A stretch of 40,614 nt of DNA from Clostridia bacterium (GTDB taxonomy: Bacteria > Bacillota > Clostridia > Christensenellales > Borkfalkiaceae): positions 1 through 40,614 of the forward strand of contig JAGAJI010000055.1 in assembly GCA_017626135.1 (NCBI GenBank). Direction: 5' to 3'. Below the pieces are notes generated by a model. That model worked only from the letters and a program-made list of their open reading frames with translations. It was not told the origin of the DNA and did no database searches. Every line of letters starts with the position of its first letter. Within the stretch, counting starts at the first letter, position 1. A program made the translations under genes and the position numbers. Positions 25,004 to 32,696 of the stretch are shown here, piece after piece.

Positions 25004-25504
25004 ATGATACGAGCCATCGTACACGCCGATAAAGAATGGGGGATCGGCAAGGGGAACGGCATGATGTTTTCCCTGCCCAAGGACATGAAATTCTTCCGTG
25101 AAACCACGATGAATCACGTCGTGGTGATGGGGGGAAATACCCTGCGCTCTTTCCCGAACGCAAAGCCCTTAAAAAACAGAGTGAATATCGTCTTATCGAG
25201 GGGACAGGTACGTGACGACTGCGTTATCGTCCGTTCGTACGAGGAACTGTTCAAGGCGATGAAAGACCACGAGGACGAGGAAATTTACGTCATCGGCGGG
25301 GGAGAAGTGTATCGGGAACTTTTGCCCTATTGCGAAGAGGTGCTCGTCACCAAGGTGGACGCCGTCGGCGGGGCGGAAGTCTTTTTTCCGAATCTGGACG
25401 AAAATCCCGATTTTCAATGCGTGGACGAGGGCGAACCCGTAGACGACAACGGATTGACGATTCGTTTCACGAGGTATAAAAACTTAAAAACACGAAAGTT
25501 ATAA
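25004..25504 (+). CDS. folA: Dihydrofolate reductase
   Basis: FolA reduces dihydrofolate with NADPH. The 166-residue protein starts MIRAIVHADKEWGIGKGN, the family's WGIG motif, and has LPKDMKFFRETT, the NADPH-binding VVVMGGNTLRSFP and NIVLSRG, the YVIGGGEVYRELLP motif and the C-terminal FTRYKN strand. It follows thyA by 45 bases, forming the usual thymidylate cycle pair. The acidic substrate residue expected near 27 is Asp27 (LPKD), as in most bacterial enzymes. The gap before it contains a short dispersed repeat (24971-24990). Confidence 0.95.
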   Translation: MIRAIVHADKEWGIGKGNGMMFSLPKDMKFFRETTMNHVVVMGGNTLRSFPNAKPLKNRVNIVLSRGQVRDDCVIVRSYEELFKAMKDHEDEEIYVIGGGEVYRELLPYCEEVLVTKVDAVGGAEVFFPNLDENPDFQCVDEGEPVDDNGLTIRFTRYKNLKTRKL

Positions 25505-25518
25505 ACGAAAAATACGAG

Positions 25519-25547
25519 TCTCTCCCCTAAAAAGGAGAGAATTTTTT
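25519..25547 (+). terminator. Terminator of the thyA-folA unit
   Basis: TCTCTCC (25519-25525) pairs with GGAGAGA (25534-25540), with a following T-run at 25542-25547. Confidence 0.85.
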
Positions 25548-25587
25548 ATATGTGACAAAAAAAATTTACAAAAGGCGTGTAAAATTC

Positions 25588-25616
25588 TTGTCAATTCGTT
25601 AAAAAAGTATTAAAAT
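25588..25616 (+). promoter_or_regulatory. Promoter of typA
   Basis: TTGTCA (25588-25593), 17-base spacer, TAAAAT (25611-25616); the start codon is 36 bases further on, with SD AAGGAG between. Confidence 0.75.
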
Positions 25617-25652
25617 AATGAAGTTAAAAAGTTTTACGTACAAGGAGTCATT

Positions 25653-27482
25653 ATGATCAGAGAAGATTTGAGAAACGTGGCGATCATCGCGCACGTCGAC
25701 CACGGCAAGACGACCCTCGTCAACGAGATGTTGGCGCAGGGCGGCGTCTTTCGTGATAACCAGCAGGTACAGGACAGAGTCATGGACTCGGGCGATTTGG
25801 AGAGAGAGCGCGGCATCACCATTCTCGCCAAGAATACTTCCGCGCATTATAAGGGGGTCAAAATCAACATCGTAGACACCCCGGGACACGCCGATTTCTC
25901 GGGCGAGGTGGAGCGTGTTTTGAAGATGGTCAACGGCGCGCTCATTCTCGTGGACGCGGCGGAAGGCCCTCTGCCGCAGACCCGTTTCGTCATGCAGAAG
26001 GCGTTGGAGCTCGGTTTGAAGCTCATCATCGTCATCAACAAGGTGGACCGCCCCGACGCGCGTATCGCCGAAGTCGTGGAAGAAATGCAGCTTTTGATGA
26101 TGGAGCTCGACGCGACGGACGAGCAACTTGACAGTCCCATCGTGTATTGTTGCGGTCGTCAAGGCACGGCGTCCCTTACGCCCGATAAGCAGGAGGAGAA
26201 CCTCAATCCCCTGTTCGACACCATTTTGGAGAGCATTCCTCCCATGGATTTGGATATCGACGCGCCCGGGCAGCTCCTCGTTTCCTGCATCGACTACAAC
26301 GAATTCGTAGGCCGTATCGGGATCGGCAGGATCGAGCGCGGCACCATTCGCGCCAACGAAAACGTGACCCTTTGCAACTACAACGACGGCAAGGTGAAAA
26401 CGAATTGCCGTATCGTCAACCTCTATCAGATCGAGGGGTTGGAGAAAGTGCTCGTACCCGAGGCGAAAGCGGGGGACATCGTCACGTTCTCGGGGATCGA
26501 AGGACTCAGCATCGGCGACACCGTCTGTGAGCCTACCTGCGTGGAACCCGTGCAGTTCGTCAAGATCGAAGAACCCACGGTGGAGATGACCTTCTCCGTC
26601 AACGACAGCCCGTTTGCCGGGAAAGAAGGCAAGTTCGTCACCAGCCGCCAGCTCCGCGACAGACTGTACAAGGAGCTTCTTCGCGACGTTTCTTTGCGCG
26701 TGAACGATACCGATAGCGCAGATAGCTTCCGCGTGTGCGGCAGAGGGGAAATGCACCTGTCCATTCTGATTGAAACGATGAGACGAGAGGGGTACGAATT
26801 TCAGGTATCTACCCCCAAAGTGTTGTATAAGGAGATCGACGGCGTCGTTCACGAACCCATCGAGCGCTTCCTTGCCGACGTGCCCGAGGATATGACGGGG
26901 CCCGTCTTCTCCGCGATGGGAAACAGAAAGGGTACCCTCGTGCAGATGAACGCCATCGGCAACCGTATGCGTCTGGAATTCACCGTGCCTTCCCGCGGAC
27001 TCTTCGGCTATAAGAGCGAGTTCCTCACGGACACGAAGGGACAGGGGATCATGAACACGATTTTCTATTCCTACGAACCCTACAAAGGGGATATGCAACG
27101 TAGAACGACGGGATCTTTGGTCGCGTTTGAAACGGGCGAAGCCGTCACCTACGGTCTGTTCAACGCGCAGGGCAGAGGCAACCTTTTCATTACGCCCGGC
27201 ACTCCCGTCTATCAGGGCATGGTCGTAGGGTATACCAACCTCTCCGACGACATCAACGTCAACGTCTGCAAGACCAAGCATTTGACGAACACCCGTTCCT
27301 CGGGGAGCGACGACGCGCTGACCCTCGTTCCCGTTAGCAAGATGAGTTTGGAAGAATGTCTGGAATTCATCGCCGAGGACGAGCTTTTGGAAGTAACGCC
27401 CAAATCCTTGCGTATCAGAAAACGCATTTTGGATAGCGAGTTGAGGGCGAAGGCAAGAGCCAAAGAAAAAGCAGCGAAATAA
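25653..27482 (+). CDS. typA: Ribosome-associated GTPase TypA/BipA
   Basis: TypA/BipA is an EF-G-like GTPase for 50S assembly and stress or cold growth. The 609-residue length is standard. Domain order: G domain with AHVDHGKTTL (G1), RGITILAKNTS (switch I), DTPGHADF (G3) and NKVDRPDA (G4) in residues 1-200; domain II to about 300; EF-G-like domains III and V (RGEMHLSILIETMRREGYEF, and PSRGLFGYKSEFLT); and the BipA-specific C-terminal domain with NTRSSGSDDALTL, ending in a Lys/Ala-rich tail. It has its own promoter. Confidence 0.97.
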   Translation: MIREDLRNVAIIAHVDHGKTTLVNEMLAQGGVFRDNQQVQDRVMDSGDLERERGITILAKNTSAHYKGVKINIVDTPGHADFSGEVERVLKMVNGALILVDAAEGPLPQTRFVMQKALELGLKLIIVINKVDRPDARIAEVVEEMQLLMMELDATDEQLDSPIVYCCGRQGTASLTPDKQEENLNPLFDTILESIPPMDLDIDAPGQLLVSCIDYNEFVGRIGIGRIERGTIRANENVTLCNYNDGKVKTNCRIVNLYQIEGLEKVLVPEAKAGDIVTFSGIEGLSIGDTVCEPTCVEPVQFVKIEEPTVEMTFSVNDSPFAGKEGKFVTSRQLRDRLYKELLRDVSLRVNDTDSADSFRVCGRGEMHLSILIETMRREGYEFQVSTPKVLYKEIDGVVHEPIERFLADVPEDMTGPVFSAMGNRKGTLVQMNAIGNRMRLEFTVPSRGLFGYKSEFLTDTKGQGIMNTIFYSYEPYKGDMQRRTTGSLVAFETGEAVTYGLFNAQGRGNLFITPGTPVYQGMVVGYTNLSDDINVNVCKTKHLTNTRSSGSDDALTLVPVSKMSLEECLEFIAEDELLEVTPKSLRIRKRILDSELRAKARAKEKAAK

Positions 27483-27612
27483 AAAACGAAGAATCTTGTT
27501 CGAAATACGGCGTCAGGCTTGCGTTTTCCCTTGCTCGTTTACGCACAGTAAACTCCCGTCGGGAAATCCGCGCCTTCCTTGTCTTTCTCCAAGCTTGCAT
27601 CGTTTTTTGCGG

Positions 27613-27684
27613 TTGGGAGAGAGAAAATAAAAGTATTAGGGCATACCATTGGGAGAGAGAAAATAAAAGTATTAGGGCATACCA
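27613..27684. repeat. Two exact tandem copies of a 36-bp unit
   Basis: Copies at 27613-27648 and 27649-27684 are identical. Each starts TTGGGAGAGAGAAAA and ends GGGCATACCA; the second copy continues into TGTCCGTGTTGA, which recurs after a similar GGGCATACCA before folA. The 350-base gap between typA (stop 27482) and the sigma gene also holds a small TTTAC/GTAAA hairpin near 27539 and the hairpin at 27709. I see no gene in it and no convincing promoter. Confidence 0.85.
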
Positions 27685-27708
27685 TGTCCGTGTTGAACGG
27701 TAAAAATG

Positions 27709-27737
27709 AAAAACGGGATTGCAAAAATCCCGTTTTT
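27709..27737 (+). terminator. Terminator upstream of the sigma-factor gene
   Basis: Twelve-base-pair stem AAAAACGGGATT (27709-27720) with AATCCCGTTTTT (27726-27737). The 3' arm ends in T. It probably ends typA transcription, or attenuates a sigma-factor transcript if that starts upstream. Confidence 0.75.
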
Positions 27738-27832
27738 AAAATATAGAAAAAATTTGCAACAAAAGAGCTTCGTGCTTTGTTTAATAAACGGAGAAACGAA
27801 AGAGAACGGTTGCCTTGGCAACGGAGGAACAA

Positions 27833-28348
27833 ATGAAGGGTAAAGAGCTGGATAAGCTGTTGGTTCGCATCGCGGCGGGGGATAACGCCGCGTTTGAAGA
27901 ACTATACGTACGGACCAAGAGAGGGGTATATTCTTTTTTATATACCTATTTTCATAATGCCGCGGATACGGAAGACGCGATGCAGTCGGCGTATTTGAAT
28001 ATCAAGCGCGGTATCCACACCTACCGCCCCGGGAGCAACGCTTTGGCGTGGATTTTGCAGATTGCCAAAAACCTTGCGCTCAACGAGATCAAGAAGAAAT
28101 CGAGGGAAGTCCCCACGGAGGAGATAGACCTCGGCGCAACCTTAAACGAGGGGGGCAGGTACGAGATCACCGATCTGATGCAACGGGTTTTGACGGAGGA
28201 AGAACAGCGCATCGTCACCCTGCACGTGGTATGGAATTACAAGCACAGAGAGATTGCGGAAATGCTCGGCGTTCCGACCGGCACCGTCACTTCCAAATAC
28301 AAACGCTCGATAGAGAAATTAAAAAATGCTTTCAAGGAGGAACCGTAA
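27833..28348 (+). CDS. ECF-type RNA polymerase sigma factor
   Basis: A 171-residue sigma-70 family factor. Region 2 spans about 8-80 (AFEELYVRTKRGVYSFLYTYF, then DTEDAMQSAYLNIKRGI, with a WILQIAKNLALNEIKKK end), then a short linker and region 4 at about 115-165 with an HTH (YKHREIAEMLGVPTGTVTSKYKRSIEKLK). There is no region 3, as in ECF factors. The ATG at 27833 follows GGAGG. The stop touches the start of the next gene, whose product is membrane-anchored with an RsgI-like domain, so the pair is a probable sigma/anti-sigma module. What it senses is unknown; the partner's exported part suggests an envelope signal. Confidence 0.9.
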   Translation: MKGKELDKLLVRIAAGDNAAFEELYVRTKRGVYSFLYTYFHNAADTEDAMQSAYLNIKRGIHTYRPGSNALAWILQIAKNLALNEIKKKSREVPTEEIDLGATLNEGGRYEITDLMQRVLTEEEQRIVTLHVVWNYKHREIAEMLGVPTGTVTSKYKRSIEKLKNAFKEEP

Positions 28349-29731
28349 ATGAAATCGTGGAAAAAACGTTGGCAAGAAGAACTGGACGCCGCCGTTCCCG
28401 CGCTCAAAGACGAAGTGTTGAATGAACCCATTCCCACTTGCGATCGCGCGCAAACGGTTGCGTTTGCGCCCGCTTCCGAGCCTTGGTATAAAAAACTCTT
28501 TGCAACGCCGCAGAGAATTGCGTCCTTCGCCGCCGCGTGCGTCGTATGCGTAGCGACTGTCGGCGCGTCCGCCTATTTGTTCCGACCCACCGCTCCCCTG
28601 ACGGTAGAGCAGGAAGTCATTTCCGTGGAAGTCAATCCCCAAGCGGTATTCACCGTCGACAAAGAGGGGAAGGTCACCGCCGTCGCCGCCGTCAATCAGG
28701 ACGCGGACGTCGTGCTCGCCGAAGAGCGGTATCTGGAAATGCAGGGTAAGTCGGTGCAAGAGGCGGTGGAAATTTTCGTCGACTACACGGCGAAACTCGG
28801 TTATCTGGATTTGAATACTCCCGACGCCGTCCGCATTACTTCCTGCGTGGAAAACGGTTGGCTTGACAAGGTGGGCGACGCCCTCGAAAACTATTTCTGC
28901 GGCAAGGGCGCGTATATTGCGGTTGCGGCGGAAACCGTCGGGCTCGACGCCTTCTGTCAGCGTGTGAATATGGAAGTCTGTGATTCGGTGCAATCCCTCA
29001 AATCGAGCGTTGAACGCATACCTGCCCTCACCTTTTTGCGTGAGACGGGGGAAAAGACCGCCGAGGAATTGCAACAGATTTACGCCCAAACCGTGCCCTT
29101 GGAAGAGGTCAAAGGCATATTCCGTTCCACCCTCTCCGCCGTGGAGAAACGCGTGGAGGATTACCTCGCGATTTCCGAGTTGTCTGACGATATTCGTTAC
29201 CATGAAGACAACAATTTCGGGCTTTTGGGCTTTGGAAAAGATTACTGGAGTATTTTAGACAAAGAAATTCCCGATACCATGTCCGCGTTGATGACGGAAA
29301 TGGCGGAAAGATTGCTCGCCTATGAAGAGAGTTGCGGGGTCAAAATCGACAGCTTGGACACGTTGGCGGTGGAGGGTGTGAAGTGTTCCGCTTCGGCGTT
29401 GGCGACGGTGCTTAAATCGTTGAGCGACTCTCTTTTGAGTACCTCGTTGGATCTGCTGTCTAAAAATTTCCAAGCCGTGTCCGTCCTCTTAAAGAGTTTC
29501 GATATCGATACGACTCTTTTGGAAGAATTGCTTGAATTGCCCGAGACCGTGGAGGCGTATTACCAAAAGGTGAACGAGTATACCAAGGAACGTTTCGCCC
29601 TCTTGCAAGAGACGGCTCGGGAAGGGTACGAGGCAGTCCGCGAGGAAATCAGCGCTTCCAATTACGCGGAGTATATTGCAGGGTTGGAGCGCGAATACGG
29701 GTCCCTTTCCGAATATTTCAAAAATTTGTAA
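28349..29731 (+). CDS. Membrane-anchored RsgI-like anti-sigma partner
   Basis: The 460-residue protein has an N-terminal cytoplasmic tail (1-54), one membrane helix (about 57-79) and a long exported part. The first exported domain (about 88-155; VISVEVNPQAVFTVDKEGKV, then the AxxEIFxxYxxxLGYLD helix) resembles the middle domain of RsgI anti-sigma factors. The remainder (about 200-460) is predominantly helical with Glu/Leu-rich stretches and no recognised family. The N-terminal tail lacks an obvious zinc anti-sigma HxxxCxxC motif, so how it binds the sigma factor is unclear. It starts directly after the sigma stop with SD AAGGAGG, so the two are cotranslated. Confidence 0.78.
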   Translation: MKSWKKRWQEELDAAVPALKDEVLNEPIPTCDRAQTVAFAPASEPWYKKLFATPQRIASFAAACVVCVATVGASAYLFRPTAPLTVEQEVISVEVNPQAVFTVDKEGKVTAVAAVNQDADVVLAEERYLEMQGKSVQEAVEIFVDYTAKLGYLDLNTPDAVRITSCVENGWLDKVGDALENYFCGKGAYIAVAAETVGLDAFCQRVNMEVCDSVQSLKSSVERIPALTFLRETGEKTAEELQQIYAQTVPLEEVKGIFRSTLSAVEKRVEDYLAISELSDDIRYHEDNNFGLLGFGKDYWSILDKEIPDTMSALMTEMAERLLAYEESCGVKIDSLDTLAVEGVKCSASALATVLKSLSDSLLSTSLDLLSKNFQAVSVLLKSFDIDTTLLEELLELPETVEAYYQKVNEYTKERFALLQETAREGYEAVREEISASNYAEYIAGLEREYGSLSEYFKNL

Positions 29732-29769
29732 AAAATTTTAACAAAAATTCCCCAAAACCCGAAAATCTA

Positions 29770-29778
29770 TGCTATAAT
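29770..29778 (+). promoter_or_regulatory. Extended -10 promoter before the lipoprotein gene
   Basis: TGCTATAAT (29770-29778) is an extended -10 element with no -35 match 17 bases upstream. The lipoprotein may therefore be transcribed alone as well as from the sigma operon. Confidence 0.55.
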
Positions 29779-29808
29779 AGATACAACAACTGAATGGAGG
29801 AAATTACA

Positions 29809-30237
29809 ATGAAGAAGTGCATGAAAGCGGTAGGGTTACTCTGCGCGGCGATGATGAGCGCGACTGCCTTGACGGGGTGTTCCCTGTTGGAAGGACTGTT
29901 GGGTAACGGTCTCGTTAGCTCGAGCGGCAACGAATCGTCGGTGCCCGAAAAACAGACGGAGGCGGTGACCTATATCGGGTTGGATATCAACCCTGCCATC
30001 GAATTGACGGTAGACGGGGAGAATAAGATTGTCAGCGCGTACGGTTCAAACAACGACGGCAAGGTGCTCCTGTACGGCGAAACCGAGTTCGAAGGCATGG
30101 ATTTGGAAGCGGCAATCGAGAAAATCGTCACGCTCGCCGTTGAGCTCGGTTATCTGGACGAGACAATCAAGTCGTCGGAACGGACGTCGTGGGCGAAAAC
30201 GCAGAGGCATTGCTTGCAAGCGTCAACTCGAAAGTGA
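29809..30237 (+). CDS. RsgI-like lipoprotein, N-terminal part (frame broken near 30165)
   Basis: It begins with a lipoprotein signal: MKKCMKAVGLLCAAMMSATALTGC, lipobox LTGC. After a Ser-rich spacer (about 24-50) an RsgI-like domain follows (YIGLDINPAIELTVDGENKI, then IEKIVTLAVELGYLDE) paralogous to the one in the upstream membrane protein. After LGYLDE the frame leaves the expected sequence and ends in unrelated TIKSSERTSWAK residues at 30237. The downstream frame picks up the expected continuation (DNQVVGTDVVGENAEALL) from about 30165, consistent with the loss of one base. SD GGAGGA precedes the ATG at 29809. It may be a real frameshift mutation, a phase-variable site or a sequencing error. 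Confidence 0.75.
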   Translation: MKKCMKAVGLLCAAMMSATALTGCSLLEGLLGNGLVSSSGNESSVPEKQTEAVTYIGLDINPAIELTVDGENKIVSAYGSNNDGKVLLYGETEFEGMDLEAAIEKIVTLAVELGYLDETIKSSERTSWAKTQRHCLQASTRK

Positions 30238-31400
30238 CGGTGACGGCGGAAACGCTCGGCATGACGGTGACGACGGACGGCGAGGGGGCGTATTCCCTGC
30301 TTCGTAGGTTGACGAAACTCCAAGAGGAGTATCCCGAGAACGAAGCGATTCAAAATATTTCCGTTTCCGATTTCAAACTTGCGCTCACGGCGGCGGAGCT
30401 GGGGGAGGTGACGTTGGAAGTCGCGGTGGAGATGGAGACGGACGAACTCGTGGATTTGGTCGCCAACGCACACACACAGATGGAGACCTTTGCGACGGAT
30501 GCGTACGAGCTCGTGCGATTGCAGACGGGCTCCGTTTACGACAAGGCGCTCGGCATGGCGAAAGCTGCCGTGCACGTAGAATATTGCCTGAGTAATTTGA
30601 AGTTGTTGGAACTTGCCTACGCCGCACCTTATTTTATGTACGAGGCGAGCGCTTGCGGCTTTGAAGCGAGCGCGGACGCGTTGGCTTGCGCGGAACGGCT
30701 GTACGATTACAAGCTCTCCGAAACGCAAGTAGCGGCGGTACTCTCCGCCCTTAAAATGGAAGACACGGCGGCGAATAGAGCACGCTTGCAAAACGTTGAG
30801 GGCAAGATTACGCTCAACAGCATCGAGGAGTATGCGGATAAACTCTTCAAGAATACCCCCGCGAGCGAAGAGCTGGACGAAATAAAAGTGGAGCTCGACA
30901 AGCTTTTTGACGAGGCGGAAGAAAGCATCGACCAAGCGATTGCCGAAGCGAAAGCGAAGTATGCACCGGAAATTGAAGCGGTCATCGCGAAAGCGGAGAC
31001 GGGGCTCAACTATTTGAAACAAGTGCCCGACTGGGCGTGGAAACTGTTGCCTTCCTCGATTTCCCAAGCGATTAAAGACTTCGACAACGTGGCGGCTACC
31101 GTAAGAGCGACGCTTGCCGAGAACGATTTCAGCGAAGGCACTTTCCGTCAGTTGGCGAGGGAGATGAAGACGAAATCGGAGGAGATTTTGAAACAGTTGG
31201 AAGGCAAACTTTCCGAAGTGGATAAGCAGGCGATCGCGGAAAAAATGGCGGAAGTGGAAGCGGAATACGCGGAAGAGAAAGCTAGCCTGGAAGAAAAACT
31301 TGCCGAAGCGGAACGCGAAGCCAAAGAAAGACTGGAAGAGCAAAAAAATCTTCGTTTGTCCTCGTCGAACGACTCGGGCGATTTAGGGTCCAACGAATAA
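30189..31400 (+). CDS. RsgI-like lipoprotein, C-terminal part (same gene, other frame)
   Basis: This frame continues the lipoprotein of 29809 after the break. The homologous reading extends upstream to about 30165 although no start codon with SD exists; GTG 30189 is only the first possible initiator. It carries the end of the RsgI-like domain (SVNSKVTVTAETLGMTVTTDG), then about 350 residues of mostly helical sequence. The final 60 form a highly charged Glu/Lys/Ala coiled coil, followed by a Ser/Asp/Gly tail. The whole reconstructed protein would be about 530 residues. It ends 7 bases before a strong terminator. Without a signal peptide this part could not be exported alone, so a joined product is needed for function. 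Confidence 0.72.
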   Translation: MGENAEALLASVNSKVTVTAETLGMTVTTDGEGAYSLLRRLTKLQEEYPENEAIQNISVSDFKLALTAAELGEVTLEVAVEMETDELVDLVANAHTQMETFATDAYELVRLQTGSVYDKALGMAKAAVHVEYCLSNLKLLELAYAAPYFMYEASACGFEASADALACAERLYDYKLSETQVAAVLSALKMEDTAANRARLQNVEGKITLNSIEEYADKLFKNTPASEELDEIKVELDKLFDEAEESIDQAIAEAKAKYAPEIEAVIAKAETGLNYLKQVPDWAWKLLPSSISQAIKDFDNVAATVRATLAENDFSEGTFRQLAREMKTKSEEILKQLEGKLSEVDKQAIAEKMAEVEAEYAEEKASLEEKLAEAEREAKERLEEQKNLRLSSSNDSGDLGSNE

Positions 31401-31407
31401 GATTCTC

Positions 31408-31523
31408 AAAGCGGCGAAACCGATTGTTCGGTTTTGCCGCTTTTTGTATAGCGAAATATCACTATGCGATATTTCGCTATACAAAAAGAAGAGAACGGCC
31501 TTTGAAGGGCGTTCTCTTCTTTT
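31408..31523 (+). terminator. Three overlapping hairpins; terminator of the sigma/lipoprotein cluster
   Basis: The first stem pairs AAAGCGGC...AAACCG with CGGTTT...GCCGCTTT (31408-31443) and ends in TTTTT. That T-run also forms the base of a second stem (15 bp, GTATAGCGAAATATC at 31446-31460 with its complement at 31468-31482) extended to about 21 bp by pairing with AAAAAG. The third hairpin (31484-31523) pairs AAGAAGAGAACG with CGTTCTCTTCTT and then has TTT. Together they insulate the cluster from the PH-domain gene that converges from the right. Confidence 0.8.
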
Positions 31524-31612
31524 GTCGACCTTTACAAACCTGACTGGAAATATGGTTTTGTAACGGATAGCTTTTTTTATATATACCGTTCTATCTCTAT
31601 GTAAATGTGTAT

Positions 31613-32014
31613 TTATATAATTTCGTGAATTGCTTTTTTGATTGCTTCCGCATCCTTTACGTAAGAAAAGATTACGTTGTTATGGTTCGTGCCTTGAAAT
31701 ACGATCGTACCGTAGTTAAAGATTTTGCCCCAAAAACTATACTGTACGACGACATTTTCCACTTTGCTCAACGGCATTTCGTCCGTGTGCGTAGCAATCA
31801 AGCCGTATTTCTCTAAAACGCGTGTATTGGTTATTAAGTATTCCGTCGTTTTGACTCTAATCGTAGTGCTGATCGCTTGAATGGTAGGGATGCATAAAAG
31901 CCAACATCCCAAAATCCCCCAAATCCATTTGGGCAGCAAAATGATCGGATTTATCTTCGGTTCGATTTTCACGGATTCTTGATGGTTCAAAACGTTGTTT
32001 TTTAAGTAGCTCAT
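31613..32014 (-). CDS. Small membrane protein with bacterial PH (bPH2-like) domain
   Basis: A 133-residue protein with a hydrophobic segment (about 24-50, ILLPKWIWGILGCWLLCIPTIQA) and a C-terminal bacterial PH-like domain in the style of YdbS/YdbT: TTEYLITNTRVLEKYGLIATHTDEMPLSKVENVVVQYSFWGKIFNYGTIVFQG is the canonical strand pattern. The family's role is unknown (membrane or envelope related). SD AAAAAGGAG precedes the ATG. It is divergent from the XRE regulator and transcribed from the operator-bearing promoter at 32047-32075, so the regulator probably controls it. Confidence 0.75.
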   Translation of the reverse strand: MSYLKNNVLNHQESVKIEPKINPIILLPKWIWGILGCWLLCIPTIQAISTTIRVKTTEYLITNTRVLEKYGLIATHTDEMPLSKVENVVVQYSFWGKIFNYGTIVFQGTNHNNVIFSYVKDAEAIKKAIHEII

Positions 32015-32046
32015 ATTTTTCTCCTTTTTGAAAATATTGTATCTAT

Positions 32047-32100
32047 ATTATAATCTTACAATAGTAAGAAGTCAAGTATTTATCTCACTTTTGTGAGATA
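32047..32100 (-). promoter_or_regulatory. Promoter with two matching operator palindromes
   Basis: Minus strand: TTGACT (32075-32070), 17 bases, TATAAT (32052-32047). Two palindromes fit one consensus, TCTYAC-N4-GTRAGA: 32054-32069 (TCTTACAATAGTAAGA), lying in the promoter spacer, and 32083-32098, whose wider form TATCTCACttttGTGAGATA covers 32081-32100. The second also overlaps a possible plus-strand -10 (GATAAT, 32097-32102) whose start would fall at 32109, the XRE ATG, with no SD. A dimeric XRE protein could therefore repress both directions. Confidence 0.7.
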
Positions 32101-32108
32101 ATTTTTAT

Positions 32109-32315
32109 ATGGAAAATATTTTTTGTGAAAGATTGAAGGAATTGCGTATAGAGAAGGGGATAGGGCAAGTGGAGCTTGCAAAGGCGCTTAATCTCAGCAA
32201 AGGGATCATCAGCCTTTGGGAGAACGGTTTACGAGAGCCCAAATTGTCGAATTTGATTCTTTTAGCTCAATATTTTCAAGTCTCTATAGACTATTTAGCC
32301 GGGGTAGAAGATTGA
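32109..32315 (+). CDS. XRE-family regulator
   Basis: A 68-residue single-domain Cro/CI-type HTH protein: LKELRIEKGIGQVELAKALNLSKGIISLWENGLREPKLSNLILLAQYFQVSIDYLAG is the complete five-helix domain with the recognition helix SKGIISLWENG. There is no second domain. It is divergent from the PH-domain gene, with two operator palindromes between, so autoregulation is likely. There is no SD before the ATG, fitting a leaderless transcript. Confidence 0.88.
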   Translation: MENIFCERLKELRIEKGIGQVELAKALNLSKGIISLWENGLREPKLSNLILLAQYFQVSIDYLAGVED

Positions 32316-32403
32316 GAAGCTTCATGGAATCGTCAATAGCTTACCGAAAATGGGAAGAAAGTCTCCTTGCGGACGTTCTTCCTGTTTTTTTGTGGAGTCG
32401 TGG

Positions 32404-32583
32404 CAACGAACGCACGCATTCAGCGTGCGTTCGTTGGTGACGCGGGGGCTTGCCGTTTCCACTTCGTGGAGCCTCGGCAAAGAAAAACACTCGCGTATAG
32501 ACGCTCGTATTTTTCCGAACCCGTCGGGTTCTTCGTCTTTCCCGATAGAGCACCAACGAAAAACGCACGCTGAAAGATGGTGC
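32404..32583. repeat. Hairpin-rich spacer after the XRE gene
   Basis: This 380-base gap (32316-32696) holds no convincing gene. It has a perfect 14-bp stem (CAACGAACGCACGC at 32404-32417 with its complement at 32423-32436); a nested structure at 32450-32480 (TTGCCG/CGGCAA enclosing TCCAC-TTC-GTGGA); GCGT/ACGC at 32493-32504; GAACCC-GTC-GGGTTC at 32517-32531; and a GCACC/GGTGC pair enclosing a copy of AACGCACGC. The style (three-base loops, serial palindromes) matches the rnr leader array. Confidence 0.65.
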
Positions 32584-32646
32584 AACTTAGGGATTTACGA
32601 AAAACAGTAAATTTTTGAGCGACACCTTCAAGCGGGGCAAACAAGT

Positions 32647-32686
32647 AAAGACCACACATAAGGATAAAACCTTGTGTGTGGTCTTT
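32647..32686. terminator. Bidirectional terminator-like hairpin
   Basis: AAAGACCACACA (32647-32658) pairs with TGTGTGGTCTTT (32675-32686), a 12-bp stem with inner AGG/CCT pairs; T-rich on the plus strand (CTTTTTG). It lies just past the DUF6809-like stop from the minus side and ends the hairpin spacer on the plus side. Confidence 0.7.
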
Positions 32687-32696
32687 CTTTTTGCGT

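Noticed and set aside
31400..31620. Attachment site of the mobile region
   Set aside because: The base composition changes here, but I found no integrase, tRNA gene or direct repeat pair to define an edge.
32322..32610. Short open frames on both strands in the hairpin spacer
   Set aside because: They run through inverted repeats and mirror each other, giving Arg/Ser/Thr-rich sequence without ribosome binding sites.
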